Origin: Phoronis australis
Taxonomy: Eukaryota > Phoronida > Phoronidae
NCBI GenBank assembly: GCA_002633005.1
Contig: NMRA01000054.1
Span: 809,674 to 873,673, forward strand
Length of the DNA stretch: 64,000 nucleotides
Direction: 5' to 3'
Part shown: positions 63,482 through 64,000 of the stretch, piece after piece
How positions within the stretch are numbered: position 1 is the stretch's first letter
Layout of the letters: each line of letters starts with the position of its first letter
Translations under genes and position numbers: made by a program
Notes under the pieces: model-generated
The model's input: only the letters and a program-made list of their open reading frames with translations
The model's database searches: none
Told to the model about the DNA's origin: nothing

Positions 63482-64000
63482 GTATGACAAGTTCAATGCC
63501 AAGTGGAAATGTTACTTTTAAGACTGTGTTTGTTTGCCGTTAGTTCACTTTTCTCGAAGTGCATGCTATTCTTGAAATGTACTGGTTAACACGTTTTGAG
63601 ACATGTGGCCAATTTTTTATTTTCGAAGTGAGATTGCGCGTGCGTACTCGCCACAGCTGTTACGCAGTGTCATCACGAGGTGAGGTTTAGAACAATCTGT
63701 AAACCCTTTCGTTTTTGGTATAGCGAAGAGGCAAAAACAATTTTAATAACGATCTAGTCAAACTTTATTGCACAAATGAGTTTCATTTTCTTAAATTCCC
63801 TAATCAGTGCCTTTGAACTGCCCTTACCAATAATCCGCTAATTTTCTTTGCGTGATAACAGAGGCATTTTCCTTAGTTCTAGTTAACTTTACTTCCATTT
63901 CGTTATGTTCTTGTTTTTTATATTCTAAACTTATGTATTCTAATTTGCTGTTATCCTGTTTAGTACCTATATTTTATCATAGTCTAACCTTGTTATTGCC
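63482..64000 (+). other. Intron, incomplete at window end
   Basis: Start of the intron after M13 exon 15; no further exon seen before the end. Confidence 0.7.

Noticed and set aside
1-64000. tRNA, rRNA or CRISPR features
   Set aside because: No cloverleaf-like boxes, rRNA blocks or regularly spaced identical repeats were found by eye; a tRNAscan run would settle the tRNA question.

Overview
This window is animal genomic DNA, not bacterial: coding sequence is broken into short exons with GT-AG borders, the spaces between are AT-rich, and recognisable parts of three plus-strand genes are typical of metazoans. The mix (a DEG/ENaC channel, a WH2/proline-rich actin-type protein, an M13 zinc metallopeptidase, THAP-encoding TTAA transposons, MITE-like repeats) suggests a marine invertebrate with a polymorphic genome; the sequence alone does not fix the phylum. 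All exon borders below were built by hand from reading-frame continuity, splice consensus and family knowledge.

Layout. 58-587 (+): the last two coding exons of a DEG/ENaC/ASIC-type channel, ending with TM2 and a short cytoplasmic tail. 588-6118: intergenic, with diverged repeats. 6139-23910 (+): a gene of about nine coding exons for an unnamed protein with polyproline runs, three WH2-like motifs and three C-terminal Trp/Lys/Leu motifs, probably an actin-cytoskeleton protein. One of its exons lies inside a nearly perfect 1.68-kb tandem duplication whose junction is a single N, so the duplication may be an assembly artefact. A TTAA-flanked, THAP-encoding (Kolobok-type) transposon sits in one of its introns. 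26585-33055 (-): a two-exon gene model for a small secreted peptide precursor (signal peptide, dibasic site, no cysteines in the mature part) with a TATA element and a polyadenylation signal; I recognise no family for it. 33100-49190: intergenic, with MITEs, a 273-bp snapback hairpin, degenerate tandem repeats and a small assembly gap. 49199-63481 (+): an M13 (neprilysin/endothelin-converting-enzyme type) metallopeptidase, 15 coding exons and 722 residues seen, lacking its C-terminal end, which lies beyond the window. Its introns hold a second Kolobok-type element, a GAT microsatellite, a MITE and a third broken THAP domain.

The three complete or partial plus-strand genes show no functional link; they are simply neighbours. 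The most unusual items are the unrecognised secreted-peptide gene, the WH2 protein, two GC-AG introns in the peptidase gene, and at least three independent THAP-domain insertions, two of them in clear TTAA-bounded elements.
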